From assembly GCA_019118585.1 (NCBI GenBank), contig DWYS01000058.1:1-49329 (forward strand): a stretch of DNA of 49,329 bases. Reading direction: 5' to 3'. The notes under the pieces were generated by a model. That model was not told the origin of the DNA and made no database searches. It was given only the letters and a program-made list of their open reading frames with translations. This DNA comes from Candidatus Enterocloster faecavium. Lineage in GTDB: Bacteria; Bacillota; Clostridia; Lachnospirales; Lachnospiraceae. This document shows, in pieces, positions 18,914-29,391 of the stretch (position 1 is the stretch's first letter; every line of letters begins with the position of its first letter). A program made the translations under genes and the position numbers.

Positions 18914-20137
18914 TTAGCCGAAGGTTTTCCGATTCTCCTCAAACTCCTTCTCAATGGCCGGAAGCAGGGAGGAGTCCGTAATCAAATCCCATGAAGTCCC
19001 GGCCAGGGCCTTTGCCCCGTAGATCACGCAGTTGTGCGCATCCTCCGTCTTTCCTGCCTGGATGTACTCCTGGGAGTGGGAAGCCGTACCGGAGGGTACG
19101 AACCGGACTCTCAGACAGCAGCCGGGAAGCCGGTGCATCACATTTCCGAAGTCCGTGGAGCCGGTCTTCTCTCTGGGGGGACGCAAATCCGGTATGCCAG
19201 CCTCCGCCGCATTCTTCATCACCAGATCGTTAAGGGCAAAGACGGGAACCTTGTTGTCCAGAGACTGTGTTTCCGTAATCTGGGCCGTAACGCCGGACAT
19301 CATTGCCGCCCCGTTAATAATATTATAAAAGCGTTCCTTCAAACTGTCCAGATAATCCCGTGAAAAAGAACGGAGAGCAAATTTTCCCACTGCCCGTCCC
19401 GGCACCACGTTCTCCGGTCCGGGAAGTTCCTTGACGGTGTAGTGCATCCGCACATCATCCCGCACATGCTCCCGCAGAAACTCGATGCCTTGGAAGGCCA
19501 GAAGCAGCGCATCGAAGGCGCTGCGCCCCTGCTCCGGGGCAATGGCCGCATGAGCCTTTTTGCCGGTGTACACAACCTCATAGGTTGACAGGGCCAGGCA
19601 CTTTTTATCCGTACAGGTATCAGGTGCTCCGTGCATCATCAGGGCTACATCGATATCCTGGAAGCATCCGGCCTTCAGCATGTTGATCTTTCCGCCGAAG
19701 GTTTCCTCTGCCGGTGTCCCGTAAACCACTAAGTCATAGGGAACGCTCTTTAAAACCTCTTTTACTGCAACTGCCGCGCCCAGGCAAGACGGTCCCTGCA
19801 TATGGTGCCCGCAGCCATGTCCCAGATTTTCCAGGGCATCGTACTCACAGAGAATGCCGATCCTGGGGATCCGGCCGGAAGTTTCCGCCCCGCCAGTCTC
19901 CTGGGGCCGGTTCTGGTAAACGCAGCGGAAGGCAGTCTTCAATCCCCCGCAGTCCATTTCTACGGAAAATCCGTTGTCTTTCAGGAAGCCGGTCAGCAGC
20001 GCTGCCGCCTGAACCTCGTTTCCATCCGTTTCCGGATGGTCAAAAATAAAATCCGCCATTTGGGTCAGCTGTCCTGCCATGGAATCGATTGTTTCATACA
20101 GCTGTTTTTTCTGTTCACATACTACATTCTCGTTCAT
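18914..20137 (-). CDS. M20 family metallo-amidohydrolase (AbgB-like)
   Basis: 407 aa; GILCEYDALENLGHGCGHHMQGPSCLGAA, GTPAEETFGGKINML, STDFGNVMHRLPG. Confidence 0.9.
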   Translation of the reverse strand: MNENVVCEQKKQLYETIDSMAGQLTQMADFIFDHPETDGNEVQAAALLTGFLKDNGFSVEMDCGGLKTAFRCVYQNRPQETGGAETSGRIPRIGILCEYDALENLGHGCGHHMQGPSCLGAAVAVKEVLKSVPYDLVVYGTPAEETFGGKINMLKAGCFQDIDVALMMHGAPDTCTDKKCLALSTYEVVYTGKKAHAAIAPEQGRSAFDALLLAFQGIEFLREHVRDDVRMHYTVKELPGPENVVPGRAVGKFALRSFSRDYLDSLKERFYNIINGAAMMSGVTAQITETQSLDNKVPVFALNDLVMKNAAEAGIPDLRPPREKTGSTDFGNVMHRLPGCCLRVRFVPSGTASHSQEYIQAGKTEDAHNCVIYGAKALAGTSWDLITDSSLLPAIEKEFEENRKTFG

Positions 20138-20155
20138 TATTTCCGCCTCCTTCTT

Positions 20156-21559
20156 TTACATTGGCCCGTACTTCATCAGCTGGGCGATCACAACCAGGAT
20201 GCAGCCTACCACTGTCCACATGGCAAAGCATTTCCACATAAACCTTACCCATCTGTCATAGGGAATATTCACCGCGCCCAGAATTCCCATAAGAGCGCCG
20301 GAGGTAGGCAGAATATAGTTTACAAATCCATCACCAAAGTTAAATGCCAGCACTGCAGTCTGACGGGTCACTCCTAACAGGTCTGCCAGCGGAACCATGA
20401 TGGGCATCGTGACAGAGGCCTGTCCGGAACCGGAGCTGATGAACAGGGAAACAATGATATTGGCGATCAGCATTCCCGGTCCCTGAATGATATAGGGAAC
20501 ATGGTCCAAAACGCTTGCCAGGCTGTGAACAACTGTGTCGATAATGGTTCCATCGGCCATGATAGAGCCAATGCTCTTGGCCAGTCCGATGGTAATAGCC
20601 GCGCTCATCATGCCCTTGCAGCCGTCCACAAATTCCTTGGAAATCCGGTTGGGGCTGAAGCCCGCCACCGCACCGCTGATGATTGCCAGCACCAGAAATA
20701 CTGCGGAGTACTCCGGCAGATCCCATCCAAGGGCAACGCTTCCGTAGATGATCACTACCAGGGAAACCACCAGACATCCGATCACCAGCCATTTTCTTAA
20801 ATCCATGGTCCCGAAATCTTCCAGGCTGATCTTTCCCGTCATTTCATTTTCCTGGTCCAAATCGTACATGGGAGATTTCTCCGGATGCTTCTTCACCTTA
20901 TTGGCATAGCGGATCAAGAAAATATTGGTCACCACATAGAATACACCGAAGCAGACGAAACGGTATCCGATTCCGGAAAAAGGCGGAAGTTCCGCAATCT
21001 GCTGGCTTACCAGGGTGGTGCTGGCGTTTAAGGTACCGGTAGAAAATCCAATGGCTCCGCCCAGAATGATGATGGCCGTTCCGGTTAGGGAGTCTAACCC
21101 CAAAGCCAGGGAAAGCATCACCATCACCGGGGCAAATGCGATAAACATATTCACTGCCTGGGTGGTACAGATCAAACCGAAGATCAGAGTCAAAATAGGG
21201 ATAAAAATTGCGATCTTTCCGGAAAACTTCATGGCTACCTTGGCTACAATAGCCTGGAGTGCGCCTGACTTCGTCAGCATATGGAAGGCGCCACCGGAAA
21301 ACAGAATGACCAGGAGCAGGTCAATATTATCCATAAAGCCGTTTACAATATACATGGGAATCAGTCCGGGATTTACCGGGGTCCTGGTCACGTAAGAGAA
21401 CTGCTGGGGGTCAATGACTTCCACTCCCCTGGCATCTTCAAACCGGACGTACTCACCTGCGGGAATAATCCAGGTCAAAATCACCGCCACTATAATAATG
21501 GCCAGGATGATTACAAAGGTATGGGGCATTTCAAATTTTCGCTTTTCCTTCATATACAC
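20156..21559 (-). CDS. YfcC-family permease
   Basis: 467 aa; MPHTFVIILAIIIVAVILTWIIPAGEY, GSGQASVTMPIMVPLADLLGVTRQTAVLAFNFGDGFVN. Confidence 0.88.
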   Translation of the reverse strand: MYMKEKRKFEMPHTFVIILAIIIVAVILTWIIPAGEYVRFEDARGVEVIDPQQFSYVTRTPVNPGLIPMYIVNGFMDNIDLLLVILFSGGAFHMLTKSGALQAIVAKVAMKFSGKIAIFIPILTLIFGLICTTQAVNMFIAFAPVMVMLSLALGLDSLTGTAIIILGGAIGFSTGTLNASTTLVSQQIAELPPFSGIGYRFVCFGVFYVVTNIFLIRYANKVKKHPEKSPMYDLDQENEMTGKISLEDFGTMDLRKWLVIGCLVVSLVVIIYGSVALGWDLPEYSAVFLVLAIISGAVAGFSPNRISKEFVDGCKGMMSAAITIGLAKSIGSIMADGTIIDTVVHSLASVLDHVPYIIQGPGMLIANIIVSLFISSGSGQASVTMPIMVPLADLLGVTRQTAVLAFNFGDGFVNYILPTSGALMGILGAVNIPYDRWVRFMWKCFAMWTVVGCILVVIAQLMKYGPM

Positions 21560-21655
21560 TTCATTCCTTTCTTCTTCTGGCTTTGGTTCTCCATGGGACC
21601 AAAACCGCCGTAACTTTGTGCCGCGGCTGTGCCAGAAGACAGGGCCCTTGCCTTC

Positions 21656-21693
21656 TTGACCATCGGCGATAAATCCAGTATAATCCTCTTATA
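21656..21693 (+). promoter_or_regulatory. Promoter upstream of LysR 21800 with dyad TATAA-N5-TTATA over the -10
   Basis: TTGACC (21656-21661)-17-TATAAT (21679-21684); dyad 21679-21693. Confidence 0.6.
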
Positions 21694-21799
21694 TACATAA
21701 ATCAAATTTAAAATTTTTAGGTTTTATATAGTCTTTAGCTATGATTTTTGAATTTTTTTCTCAATAGGCCCGTTTAAGGCAGCCAAAAAGGAGGCAGTG

Positions 21800-22714
21800 A
21801 TGGATTTAAAAGAACAGGAATATGTAGTAGCTCTGGCAGAGCACGGCAGCATCACCCGGGCGGCGGAGTCCCTCTTCATCTCCCAGCCCACCTTGAGTAT
21901 CTTTTTAAGCCGGCTGGAAAAACGGCTGGGTACCCCTCTTTTTAATAAAATCGGAAAAAAGCTGGTTCCTACCCTGGCGGGAGAGCTCTATGTCCGCCGG
22001 GCGAAAGAGCTTCTTATGATCCAGAGTCAGTTTCAGGGAGAGCTGTCGGACCTGATTTCCGGCTCCTACGGACGGCTGCGGCTGGGAATCCACAGCCGCA
22101 GAAGCTCCTATCTGCTTCCCAAGGTGATGGCCCAGTTCCGCTCTCAATATCCCAATGTAGATTTATCTCTGTGTGAAACCGGAAGCGCCGATATGGAGCA
22201 GAAGCTTCTGGAGGGCAGTCTGGACCTGATTCTTTCCAACCGTTTTCTGCAGCCGGAAAAGCTTTCCTTCTTCCCCATTTACCAGGATACCCTGGTGGCC
22301 GCCCTTCCATTCGGACATCCGGCCTGCCAAAAGGCTGTCATGCTTCCGGGCCACACGCGGCCCTGGCTGGATCTGCGGGAGCTGAAGGAAGAATTTTTCA
22401 TTCTGCAGTATCCCCATCAGTCCACCCGGCTCTTTACCGAACAGGCCCTGCGCTACAGCGGCGTTGTTCCCAAGAAGATCCTCTATATCCAGAACATGGA
22501 AACGGCCGCCCAGATGGCGGCCGAAGGGGTGGGCGCAGCTTTCACCATGGACAGCTACGCCAAACATTTTACTTATGAAAAACCTGTGTATTTCTTTGAG
22601 GTGGGGGACCCGGATTTCTCCGTCCAGATTGCCCTGGCCCACCGGAAGGAGGCCCATGTGCCCAAATACATGGAGCTCTTCATCCGGCTGGTGAGGGAGA
22701 ACTTCAACCGGTGA
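21800..22714 (+). CDS. LysR family transcriptional regulator
   Basis: EYVVALAEHGSITRAAESLFISQPTLSIFLSRLEKRLGTPLFNK. Confidence 0.92.
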   Translation: MDLKEQEYVVALAEHGSITRAAESLFISQPTLSIFLSRLEKRLGTPLFNKIGKKLVPTLAGELYVRRAKELLMIQSQFQGELSDLISGSYGRLRLGIHSRRSSYLLPKVMAQFRSQYPNVDLSLCETGSADMEQKLLEGSLDLILSNRFLQPEKLSFFPIYQDTLVAALPFGHPACQKAVMLPGHTRPWLDLRELKEEFFILQYPHQSTRLFTEQALRYSGVVPKKILYIQNMETAAQMAAEGVGAAFTMDSYAKHFTYEKPVYFFEVGDPDFSVQIALAHRKEAHVPKYMELFIRLVRENFNR

Positions 22715-22746
22715 CCAAAACAGCCGATGACCGAACGTTCCCGTTA

Positions 22747-24630
22747 TCAGGCTGCGAAATTTCCTGTGTACAGCTGATAGTATTTGCCTTTTGCGGCAAT
22801 GAGCTCGTCGTGGGTTCCCCTCTCGATGATCCGTCCCTGCTCCATGACCATGATGCAGTCGGAGTTCTTTACGGTGGAAAGCCGGTGTGCGATGACGAAA
22901 GTCGTCCGCCCCATCATCAGGGCGTCCATGCCTGCCTGCACCAGCTTCTCCGTCCGGGTGTCGATGGAGGAGGTAGCCTCGTCCAGGATCAGAGCCGGCG
23001 GGTCGGCTACCGCAGCCCGGGCGATAGCCAGAAGCTGTCTCTGGCCCTGGCTTAAATTGGCTCCGTCTCCGGTGAGCATGGTGTTGTAGCCATCGGGCAG
23101 CCGGCGGATAAAGGCATCGGCATTGGCCAGCTTGGCCGCTGCTATGCACTCCTCATCTGTGGCATCCAGTTTTCCGTACCGGATGTTTTCCATCACCGTG
23201 CCGGTAAACAGGTGGGTATCCTGAAGCACCATACCCAGTGAACGGCGCAGGTCTCCCTTTTTAATCTTGTTGATGTTGATGCCATCGTAGCGGATTTTTC
23301 CATCAGCAATGTCGTAAAACCGGTTAATCAGGTTGGTGATGGTGGTCTTTCCAGCTCCCGTAGCGCCTACAAAGGCAATTTTCTGGCCCGGCTTTGCCCA
23401 CAGGCTGATGTTGTGCAGCACAATCTTATCCTTGGTATATCCAAAATCCACATCATCCAGAACCACGCCTCCTTCCAGCTTGGTATAGGTCACGGTTCCG
23501 TTCTGATGTGGGTGCTTCCAGGCCCACAGGTTGGTCTGTGCAGGCGACTCCGACAACTGTCCCTTCTCATCCTCCACCGCATTGACCAATTCCACATAGC
23601 CTTCATCTGTCTCAGATTCCTGGTCCATCAAATCGAAGACACGGCCGGCACCGGCTGCGGCGTTGACCACAAAGTTAATCTGCTGGCTTACCTGGGTAAT
23701 GGGGTTGGTGAAGCTCTTGTTCAATCCTACAAAGGTGATCACCGTACCTACGGTTACTCCCGCCATGCCGTTGATGCCCAGAACCGCTCCGATCATAGCC
23801 ACCAAGGCGTAGCTGATCCATCCGATATTGGCGTTTACAGGCATCAGCAGGTTTGCATAGCCATTGGCCTTGTCGGCGCTGTTTCGCAGGGCCTCGTTGA
23901 CCTTGTGGAAATCATCGATAGCGGCCTGTTCGTGGCAGAATACCTTTACCACCTTCTGGCCGTCCATCATTTCCTCAATGAAGCCGTCCACAGCGCCCAA
24001 ATCCTGCTGCTGGCGGACATAATATTTACCGGACAGCTTGGAAAAATTGGCGGTAACCGTCAGCATCACCGCAGCAGTGAGAATGGAGATAATGGTCAGC
24101 GCGGGATTCAAAATCAGCATGGTCACCAGGGTAGCCGCCATGGTCAAGACCGAGTTGATAATCTGCGGAATGCTCTGGCTGAGCATCTGCCTTAATGTAT
24201 CCACATCGTTGGTATAAACGGACATGATATCGCCGTGGGCGTGGGTATCAAAATAGGAGATCGGCAGGGACTCCATTTTGTGAAACAGGTCGTCCCTCAA
24301 ACGCAGCATGGTTCCCTGGCTGACATTGACCATGATCCGGTTGTAGGAAAACGCGGCGATGACGCCGATCCCCATCACACAGGCCAGCTGGATCAGATCC
24401 GAGCGCAGGCTGCTGAAATCGTCAGACCCCTGGGAAAGCATTGGCATAATGTAATTGTCCACCAGTTTCTGGGGAAAACTGGCCCCAACCACCGTGGCCA
24501 CCGCGTTGATCAGGATACAGGCCACCACGATCAAAAAAGGATATTTATAATAGTGGAGCATATACTGGACCACCCGCTTAATGGGGGCTACAACAGCAGA
24601 TACTCCTGTTCTGGCATGTTTGTCACTCAT
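22747..24630 (-). CDS. ABC exporter half-transporter (permease-ATPase fusion)
   Basis: 627 aa; Walker A VGATGAGKTT, signature LSQGQRQLLAIARA, Walker B ALILDEATSSIDTRTE. Confidence 0.95.
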   Translation of the reverse strand: MSDKHARTGVSAVVAPIKRVVQYMLHYYKYPFLIVVACILINAVATVVGASFPQKLVDNYIMPMLSQGSDDFSSLRSDLIQLACVMGIGVIAAFSYNRIMVNVSQGTMLRLRDDLFHKMESLPISYFDTHAHGDIMSVYTNDVDTLRQMLSQSIPQIINSVLTMAATLVTMLILNPALTIISILTAAVMLTVTANFSKLSGKYYVRQQQDLGAVDGFIEEMMDGQKVVKVFCHEQAAIDDFHKVNEALRNSADKANGYANLLMPVNANIGWISYALVAMIGAVLGINGMAGVTVGTVITFVGLNKSFTNPITQVSQQINFVVNAAAGAGRVFDLMDQESETDEGYVELVNAVEDEKGQLSESPAQTNLWAWKHPHQNGTVTYTKLEGGVVLDDVDFGYTKDKIVLHNISLWAKPGQKIAFVGATGAGKTTITNLINRFYDIADGKIRYDGININKIKKGDLRRSLGMVLQDTHLFTGTVMENIRYGKLDATDEECIAAAKLANADAFIRRLPDGYNTMLTGDGANLSQGQRQLLAIARAAVADPPALILDEATSSIDTRTEKLVQAGMDALMMGRTTFVIAHRLSTVKNSDCIMVMEQGRIIERGTHDELIAAKGKYYQLYTGNFAA

Positions 24631-24651
24631 AGCATTCTCCTCCTTTCTCTT

Positions 24652-26391
24652 TTAAGCCGGCTGGTCGAAGTCGCCGCTACCTTCCAGCTGTGAGTTATAA
24701 ATCTCCTGGTAAATGGCATTGTTCTTCAGCAGGTTGTCATGGGTGTCAAAGGCATTGATCCGGCCATCCTCCAGTACCAGGATCCGGTCCGCATGCTCGA
24801 CACTGGAAATACGCTGGGCAATGATGATCTTGGTCGTGCCCGGGATCTCCTTGGCCAGGGCCGTCCGGATCTTGGCATCCGTAGCCGTATCCACCGCGCT
24901 GGTGGAATCGTCCAGGATCAGGATCTTCGGTTTTTTCAGCAGGGCCCTTGCGATGCACAGACGCTGCTTTTGTCCGCCGGATACATTGGAGCCGCCTCGG
25001 GTAATAACCGTATGGTATCCATCCGGCATCCGGTCAATGAACTCATCGGCGCAGGCCGCCTCACAGGCCTTTTTGCACTCCTCCTCGCTGGCATCGGGAT
25101 TGCCCCAGCGCAGGTTATCCAGAATGGTTCCGGAAAACAGGGTATTCTTCTGCAGGACCACGGAAACCTGGTTCCGCAGCACCTCCGTATCGTAATTACG
25201 GACATCCACTCCGCCTACACAGACCGAGCCCTCATCCACATCGTAAAGCCGGCAGATCAAATTTACCAAGCTGCTCTTTCCGCTGCCGGTCCCGCCGATG
25301 ACGCCGATGGTCTCTCCGCTCTTAATGTGCAGGTCAATATCGGACAGGGCATTCTTTCCGCTGCCATGCTTATAGGAAAAGTTTACATGGTTGAAATCGA
25401 TCCTGCCGTCTGCCACTTCCATTACCGGCTGTTCGGGGTCCTTCAAATCCGGTGTTTCATCCAGCACTTCGCTGATCCGGCGGATGCTGGCTAAAGACAT
25501 GCTGATCATGACAATGACCATGGACAGCATCATCAGGCTCATCAGAAGGGACATAATGTAGCTGAACAGGCTGGTCAGGTCACCGGTGGTCATATCTCCC
25601 GCCACGATAAATTTGGCTCCAAACCAGGATACGGAGATGATGCAGAAGTAAACTGCCACCATCATGGCCGGGTTGTTGAAAGCCAGAAGGCCCTCCGCCT
25701 TAACGGAAAGGCCGTAAAGCATTTTGGAAGCCTTGGAGAACTTTTTGTTCTCATAGTCCTCCCGGACAAAAGCCTTTACCACCCGGATGGCAGTTACATT
25801 CTCCTGGACGCTGGCGTTCAGGTCATCATATTTCTGGAACACCTGGCGGAAGATCCTCAGGGTCACGGACATGATGATCCCCAGCACGATAACCAGGAAC
25901 ACCACCGCGATCAGGAACATGCTGCTGAGCTTAGGACTGATGATCAGGCACATGGCAAAGCTGAACACCAGGTTCAGGGGCGCTCTCACCGCCACGCGGA
26001 TCAGCATCATAAAAGCGTTCTGTACATTGGTGATATCGGTGGTCATACGGGTCACCAGTCCCGGAACGCTGAATTTGTCAATATTGGAAAATGAAAAAGT
26101 CTGGATATTTTGATAGATAGCCTCTCTCAGATTGGCGCTGAAACCGGCGGATGCGCTGGCTGCATTCTTTCCTGCCAGAGCGCCGAAGCACAGGCTTAAA
26201 AAAGCCATCAGCACCATCAGAGCCCCGTAGCGGTACACCACGGAAAGATTGCTGACCTCCAGTCCCTGGTCAATAATAATAGCCGTTACAAAGGGCATCA
26301 AGATCTCCATTACCACCTCAAGGGCGGTAAAGCCAATACATCGAAAGGTATTGCCTTTATACTGCTTTAACTGCCGTATTACATTTTTCAC
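24652..26391 (-). CDS. ABC exporter half-transporter (permease-ATPase fusion)
   Basis: Walker A IGGTGSGKSS, signature VSGGQKQRLCIARALL, Walker B ILILDDSTSAVDTATD; probable alternative start VKNVIRQ (GTG); computed ORF extends to 26424. Confidence 0.93.
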   Translation of the reverse strand: MKNVIRQLKQYKGNTFRCIGFTALEVVMEILMPFVTAIIIDQGLEVSNLSVVYRYGALMVLMAFLSLCFGALAGKNAASASAGFSANLREAIYQNIQTFSFSNIDKFSVPGLVTRMTTDITNVQNAFMMLIRVAVRAPLNLVFSFAMCLIISPKLSSMFLIAVVFLVIVLGIIMSVTLRIFRQVFQKYDDLNASVQENVTAIRVVKAFVREDYENKKFSKASKMLYGLSVKAEGLLAFNNPAMMVAVYFCIISVSWFGAKFIVAGDMTTGDLTSLFSYIMSLLMSLMMLSMVIVMISMSLASIRRISEVLDETPDLKDPEQPVMEVADGRIDFNHVNFSYKHGSGKNALSDIDLHIKSGETIGVIGGTGSGKSSLVNLICRLYDVDEGSVCVGGVDVRNYDTEVLRNQVSVVLQKNTLFSGTILDNLRWGNPDASEEECKKACEAACADEFIDRMPDGYHTVITRGGSNVSGGQKQRLCIARALLKKPKILILDDSTSAVDTATDAKIRTALAKEIPGTTKIIIAQRISSVEHADRILVLEDGRINAFDTHDNLLKNNAIYQEIYNSQLEGSGDFDQPA

Positions 26392-26869
26392 GTTCAAATA
26401 ACCTCCTGTCTGTCTTAGTTTCATCTGATTCCATCTGCTCCAGCCGGTCCAAAAGTTTCTTGCCCAGCCGTCTCAGCTGTTCTTTTTCCTCACTGTTCAG
26501 AGACTCGTTCAGCTCCTCCTCCATTTTTCCGGTTCTGCGAAGGAACTCCTCCTTCTCCTCCAGAAGCTTATCCGTCGGGCAGATCTGCTTGATCCGCACA
26601 TCCCCCGGAGTTTCCCGAACGCAGAGATAACCGCTTTTCCTCATCCGTTTTACCAGGGCGGAGAGGGTAGATTTGGACAGTCCGATTTCACGGGATAATT
26701 CCGTCAAATAGGTTCCCTGGAGATGGTGTCTTAAAATGTAAACCAGAAAGTATACCTGGGTTCCTCTGATTTCTTCATCCTTTAGCCGAAACTCCAGCTG
26801 CGAAGACAGATTCCAGCTGATCTTTTTGAACATCATAAATAAATCTTCTGTCTGAAATTTTTCCGACAT
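26357..26869 (-). CDS. MarR family transcriptional regulator
   Basis: Winged-helix HTH TYLTELSREIGLSKSTLSALVKRMRKSGYLCVRETPGDVRIKQI; 3' end overlaps the ABC gene start. Confidence 0.85.
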   Translation of the reverse strand: MSEKFQTEDLFMMFKKISWNLSSQLEFRLKDEEIRGTQVYFLVYILRHHLQGTYLTELSREIGLSKSTLSALVKRMRKSGYLCVRETPGDVRIKQICPTDKLLEEKEEFLRRTGKMEEELNESLNSEEKEQLRRLGKKLLDRLEQMESDETKTDRRLFEREKCNTAVKAV

Positions 26870-26947
26870 GCTGCATGAACACCTCCTGTCCCTTCCGTGT
26901 CAAATGTGAAAGACGTCAAAAGGTATCTTGACGACAATGATTTCGGT

Positions 26948-26960
26948 ACGAACTGTTCGT
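26948..26960. promoter_or_regulatory. Palindrome ACGAAC-T-GTTCGT upstream of marR (operator candidate)
   Basis: Perfect 6-1-6 dyad. Confidence 0.5.
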
Positions 26961-27085
26961 GTCCGTACTTCTTTCACAACAAAGAGTGTAGCGCAGATGC
27001 AGGCAAATGTGAAATCGAATATTTGTATAGGCAATAAAAATCTTTTATAACTGTGGGATTTATATCTTGATAAGATCATTTTTTC

Positions 27086-27114
27086 TTGCCATAAGCCGGG
27101 GAATCCCTTATAAT
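27086..27114 (+). promoter_or_regulatory. Candidate promoter for LysR 27154
   Basis: TTGCCA-17-TATAAT; upstream dyad ATCTT-GAT-AAGAT at 27064-27076. Confidence 0.6.
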
Positions 27115-27153
27115 CAATAGATATTCTTTATTTAATATGCAGGAGGCGTTGCG

Positions 27154-28023
27154 ATGAACACCACTCAGCTGGAATGTTTCGTTACAGTGGCGGAATGCCT
27201 GAATTTTTCAAAAGCGGCAGATATCTTAAAGCTGACCCAGCCGGCGGTCAGCCATCAGATCCGTTCCCTTGAGGAAGAGCTGGAGGTCAAGCTCTTCCAC
27301 CGGACCAGCAAGAATGTTTCCCTGACCCAGGAAGGCCTTCTCTTTCTGGCCGATGCCCATCTGATCCTGAAAACAGCCCTGTCCGCCAAGCGGCGGCTGG
27401 AAGACCACACGCCGATCATCCCCTTTGAACTCGGCTGCCACAACCATCTGGAAATGAATCTGCTGCCCCCCGTTCTGAAGATCCTCTCCCAGAACTTTCC
27501 CCTGCTCCGCCCCACCATCCATCTGGTCCCCTTCCCCTCTCTTCTGGATATGGTGGAAAACAGCCAGCTTAACGCTGCTCTAGGCATAAAAGAAGAGCAG
27601 AACAAGTCCTCTCTGTTTTTCAAGGATCTTGTTTCTGCTCCGATTTGCTGTATCTGTTCGCCCGACTATCCTCTGGCCAAGGCGGAAACCCTGACCAAGC
27701 GGCAGCTGTCCGGCACTTTAATCGCCTGCTCTCCACGCCACATTCCCGATTCTGTTTTTGCCGTACAGAACAGCATTCTGTTGAATCTGCCTCCTGAACA
27801 GCGCTTCCTGACCGGGAGCCTGGAAAGCGCCCTGACCCTGGCCAAGGCCGGACTGGGCTATATTCTGTATCCTCAGATTCCCGGCACCCAGGAACCGGGC
27901 CTGCGCTCCATTCCGGTCACCACCCTGCCGGCAGTTTCCTTTGGCGTGTACTGCTCCTCTTCTTTGGACCATCCTGTTTTAAAGACCTTTCTCAGACTCA
28001 TGGGGCAGACCTTTTCTTCTTGA
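27154..28023 (+). CDS. LysR family transcriptional regulator
   Basis: MNTTQLECFVTVAECLNFSKAADILKLTQPAVSHQIRSLEEEL. Confidence 0.93.
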   Translation: MNTTQLECFVTVAECLNFSKAADILKLTQPAVSHQIRSLEEELEVKLFHRTSKNVSLTQEGLLFLADAHLILKTALSAKRRLEDHTPIIPFELGCHNHLEMNLLPPVLKILSQNFPLLRPTIHLVPFPSLLDMVENSQLNAALGIKEEQNKSSLFFKDLVSAPICCICSPDYPLAKAETLTKRQLSGTLIACSPRHIPDSVFAVQNSILLNLPPEQRFLTGSLESALTLAKAGLGYILYPQIPGTQEPGLRSIPVTTLPAVSFGVYCSSSLDHPVLKTFLRLMGQTFSS

Positions 28024-29391
28024 TACTGCTGCCAGAATGGTCAGTACCGGCAAAATCAGGTTATAGAAGGCATAGGGAGCGTAGGCGAAGGGCGAGATGC
28101 CAAGTACCCCGGTAATAAAGACCCCGCAGGTATTCCAGGGAATCAGGGAGGAAGTGGTAGTTCCCGCCGCAGACGCCGTATAGGCCAGCTCTTTTCGTGG
28201 AATCCCCCGCCTGTCGTAAGCGTCCAGGAACAATGCCCCCGGTATGGAGATGGAGATAAATTCCTCTGGCAGGCATACATTTACCAGAATACAGGAACCC
28301 ACTGTGGCGGCAATCAGTCCGCCAAAGCTTTTCACATGCTCCACAACCGGCCTCATCAGGGCCTCCATCTGACCCGTATGTTCCATGATTCCACTGAACA
28401 TCATAGCGCATAGAATCATGGATACGGAGTAAAGCATAGAATTAAATCCCCCTGCAGTCAGCAGGGTATCCAACAGTTCCACTCCGGTACTGCTCACATA
28501 ACCGTCCATGCAGATATCCAGGAGAGTTCCCATATCTGCCTCTCCGTGAAACATCCACTGAAGTGCCGCTGCCAGGATGGAGGCCACCAGACTGGGAATG
28601 GCCGGTACCCGGAGCAGCATCAGGACCACAAGCAGTACCAGCGGAAAGAAAGAAAAAGGCGTAACAGCAAAATGCTCTGCCAGAACCTGCTGCAGCTGCT
28701 CAATCTGGCTGTATACCTCTCCCCCGCCATGGTACTGCTGCCCGATGATAAAAAAGATAACGGCTGCTGCTCCAAGTGAAACCAACGGAAGAGCGATTTT
28801 GTACTTTACATTTTCAAAAATATCTACCTCTGTAATGGCGGAGGTCAGATTTGCAGTGTCCGACAAAGGGGAAATCTTATCCCCGACATAAGAGCCGGAT
28901 ACGATAGCTCCGGCGGCGATTGGCATGGGAATTCCCATAATCTGAGCCAGCCCTGCCATAGCCAGACCGATTGTACCGATGGTTCCCCAGGACCCCACCA
29001 GCATGGACAGCAGGGCACACAGGAACATAGCAGACGGCAGAAATAGCGCCGGAGAAATCAGATCCAAGCCATAATATACCATCGCCGGCACCACGCCGTC
29101 CAAAATCCATGTCCCTGTTAAGATACCGATCAGCAGCAGAATCGTCAGGGAGGACAGAGAACTGCTCATTCCCTTGACCATCCCTGCTTCCACCTCTTCC
29201 CAGGTATATCCGGAAATTAAGGCCATGGTCCCGGCCAGCACCGCCCCAAAAAGCATAGGAATATGGGGAGCCGAATCATAAACAACGACCCCCGCCAGCA
29301 TGACCGCCGCCAGGGCGGTCATGACAAACAGGGAACGAAGGAAGCCAACGGAGCCGGAAAACAGACGTTTTTTACAGCTCATATTGTTCAT
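27979..29391 (-). CDS. NhaC-family Na+/H+ antiporter-like protein
   Basis: VGSWGTIGTIGLAMAGLAQIMGIPMPIAAGAIVSGSYVGDKISPLSDTANL; start placed at MNNMSCKKR, overlapping the upstream C45 gene by 20 nt. Confidence 0.87.
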   Translation of the reverse strand: MNNMSCKKRLFSGSVGFLRSLFVMTALAAVMLAGVVVYDSAPHIPMLFGAVLAGTMALISGYTWEEVEAGMVKGMSSSLSSLTILLLIGILTGTWILDGVVPAMVYYGLDLISPALFLPSAMFLCALLSMLVGSWGTIGTIGLAMAGLAQIMGIPMPIAAGAIVSGSYVGDKISPLSDTANLTSAITEVDIFENVKYKIALPLVSLGAAAVIFFIIGQQYHGGGEVYSQIEQLQQVLAEHFAVTPFSFFPLVLLVVLMLLRVPAIPSLVASILAAALQWMFHGEADMGTLLDICMDGYVSSTGVELLDTLLTAGGFNSMLYSVSMILCAMMFSGIMEHTGQMEALMRPVVEHVKSFGGLIAATVGSCILVNVCLPEEFISISIPGALFLDAYDRRGIPRKELAYTASAAGTTTSSLIPWNTCGVFITGVLGISPFAYAPYAFYNLILPVLTILAAVSRRKGLPHESEKGL

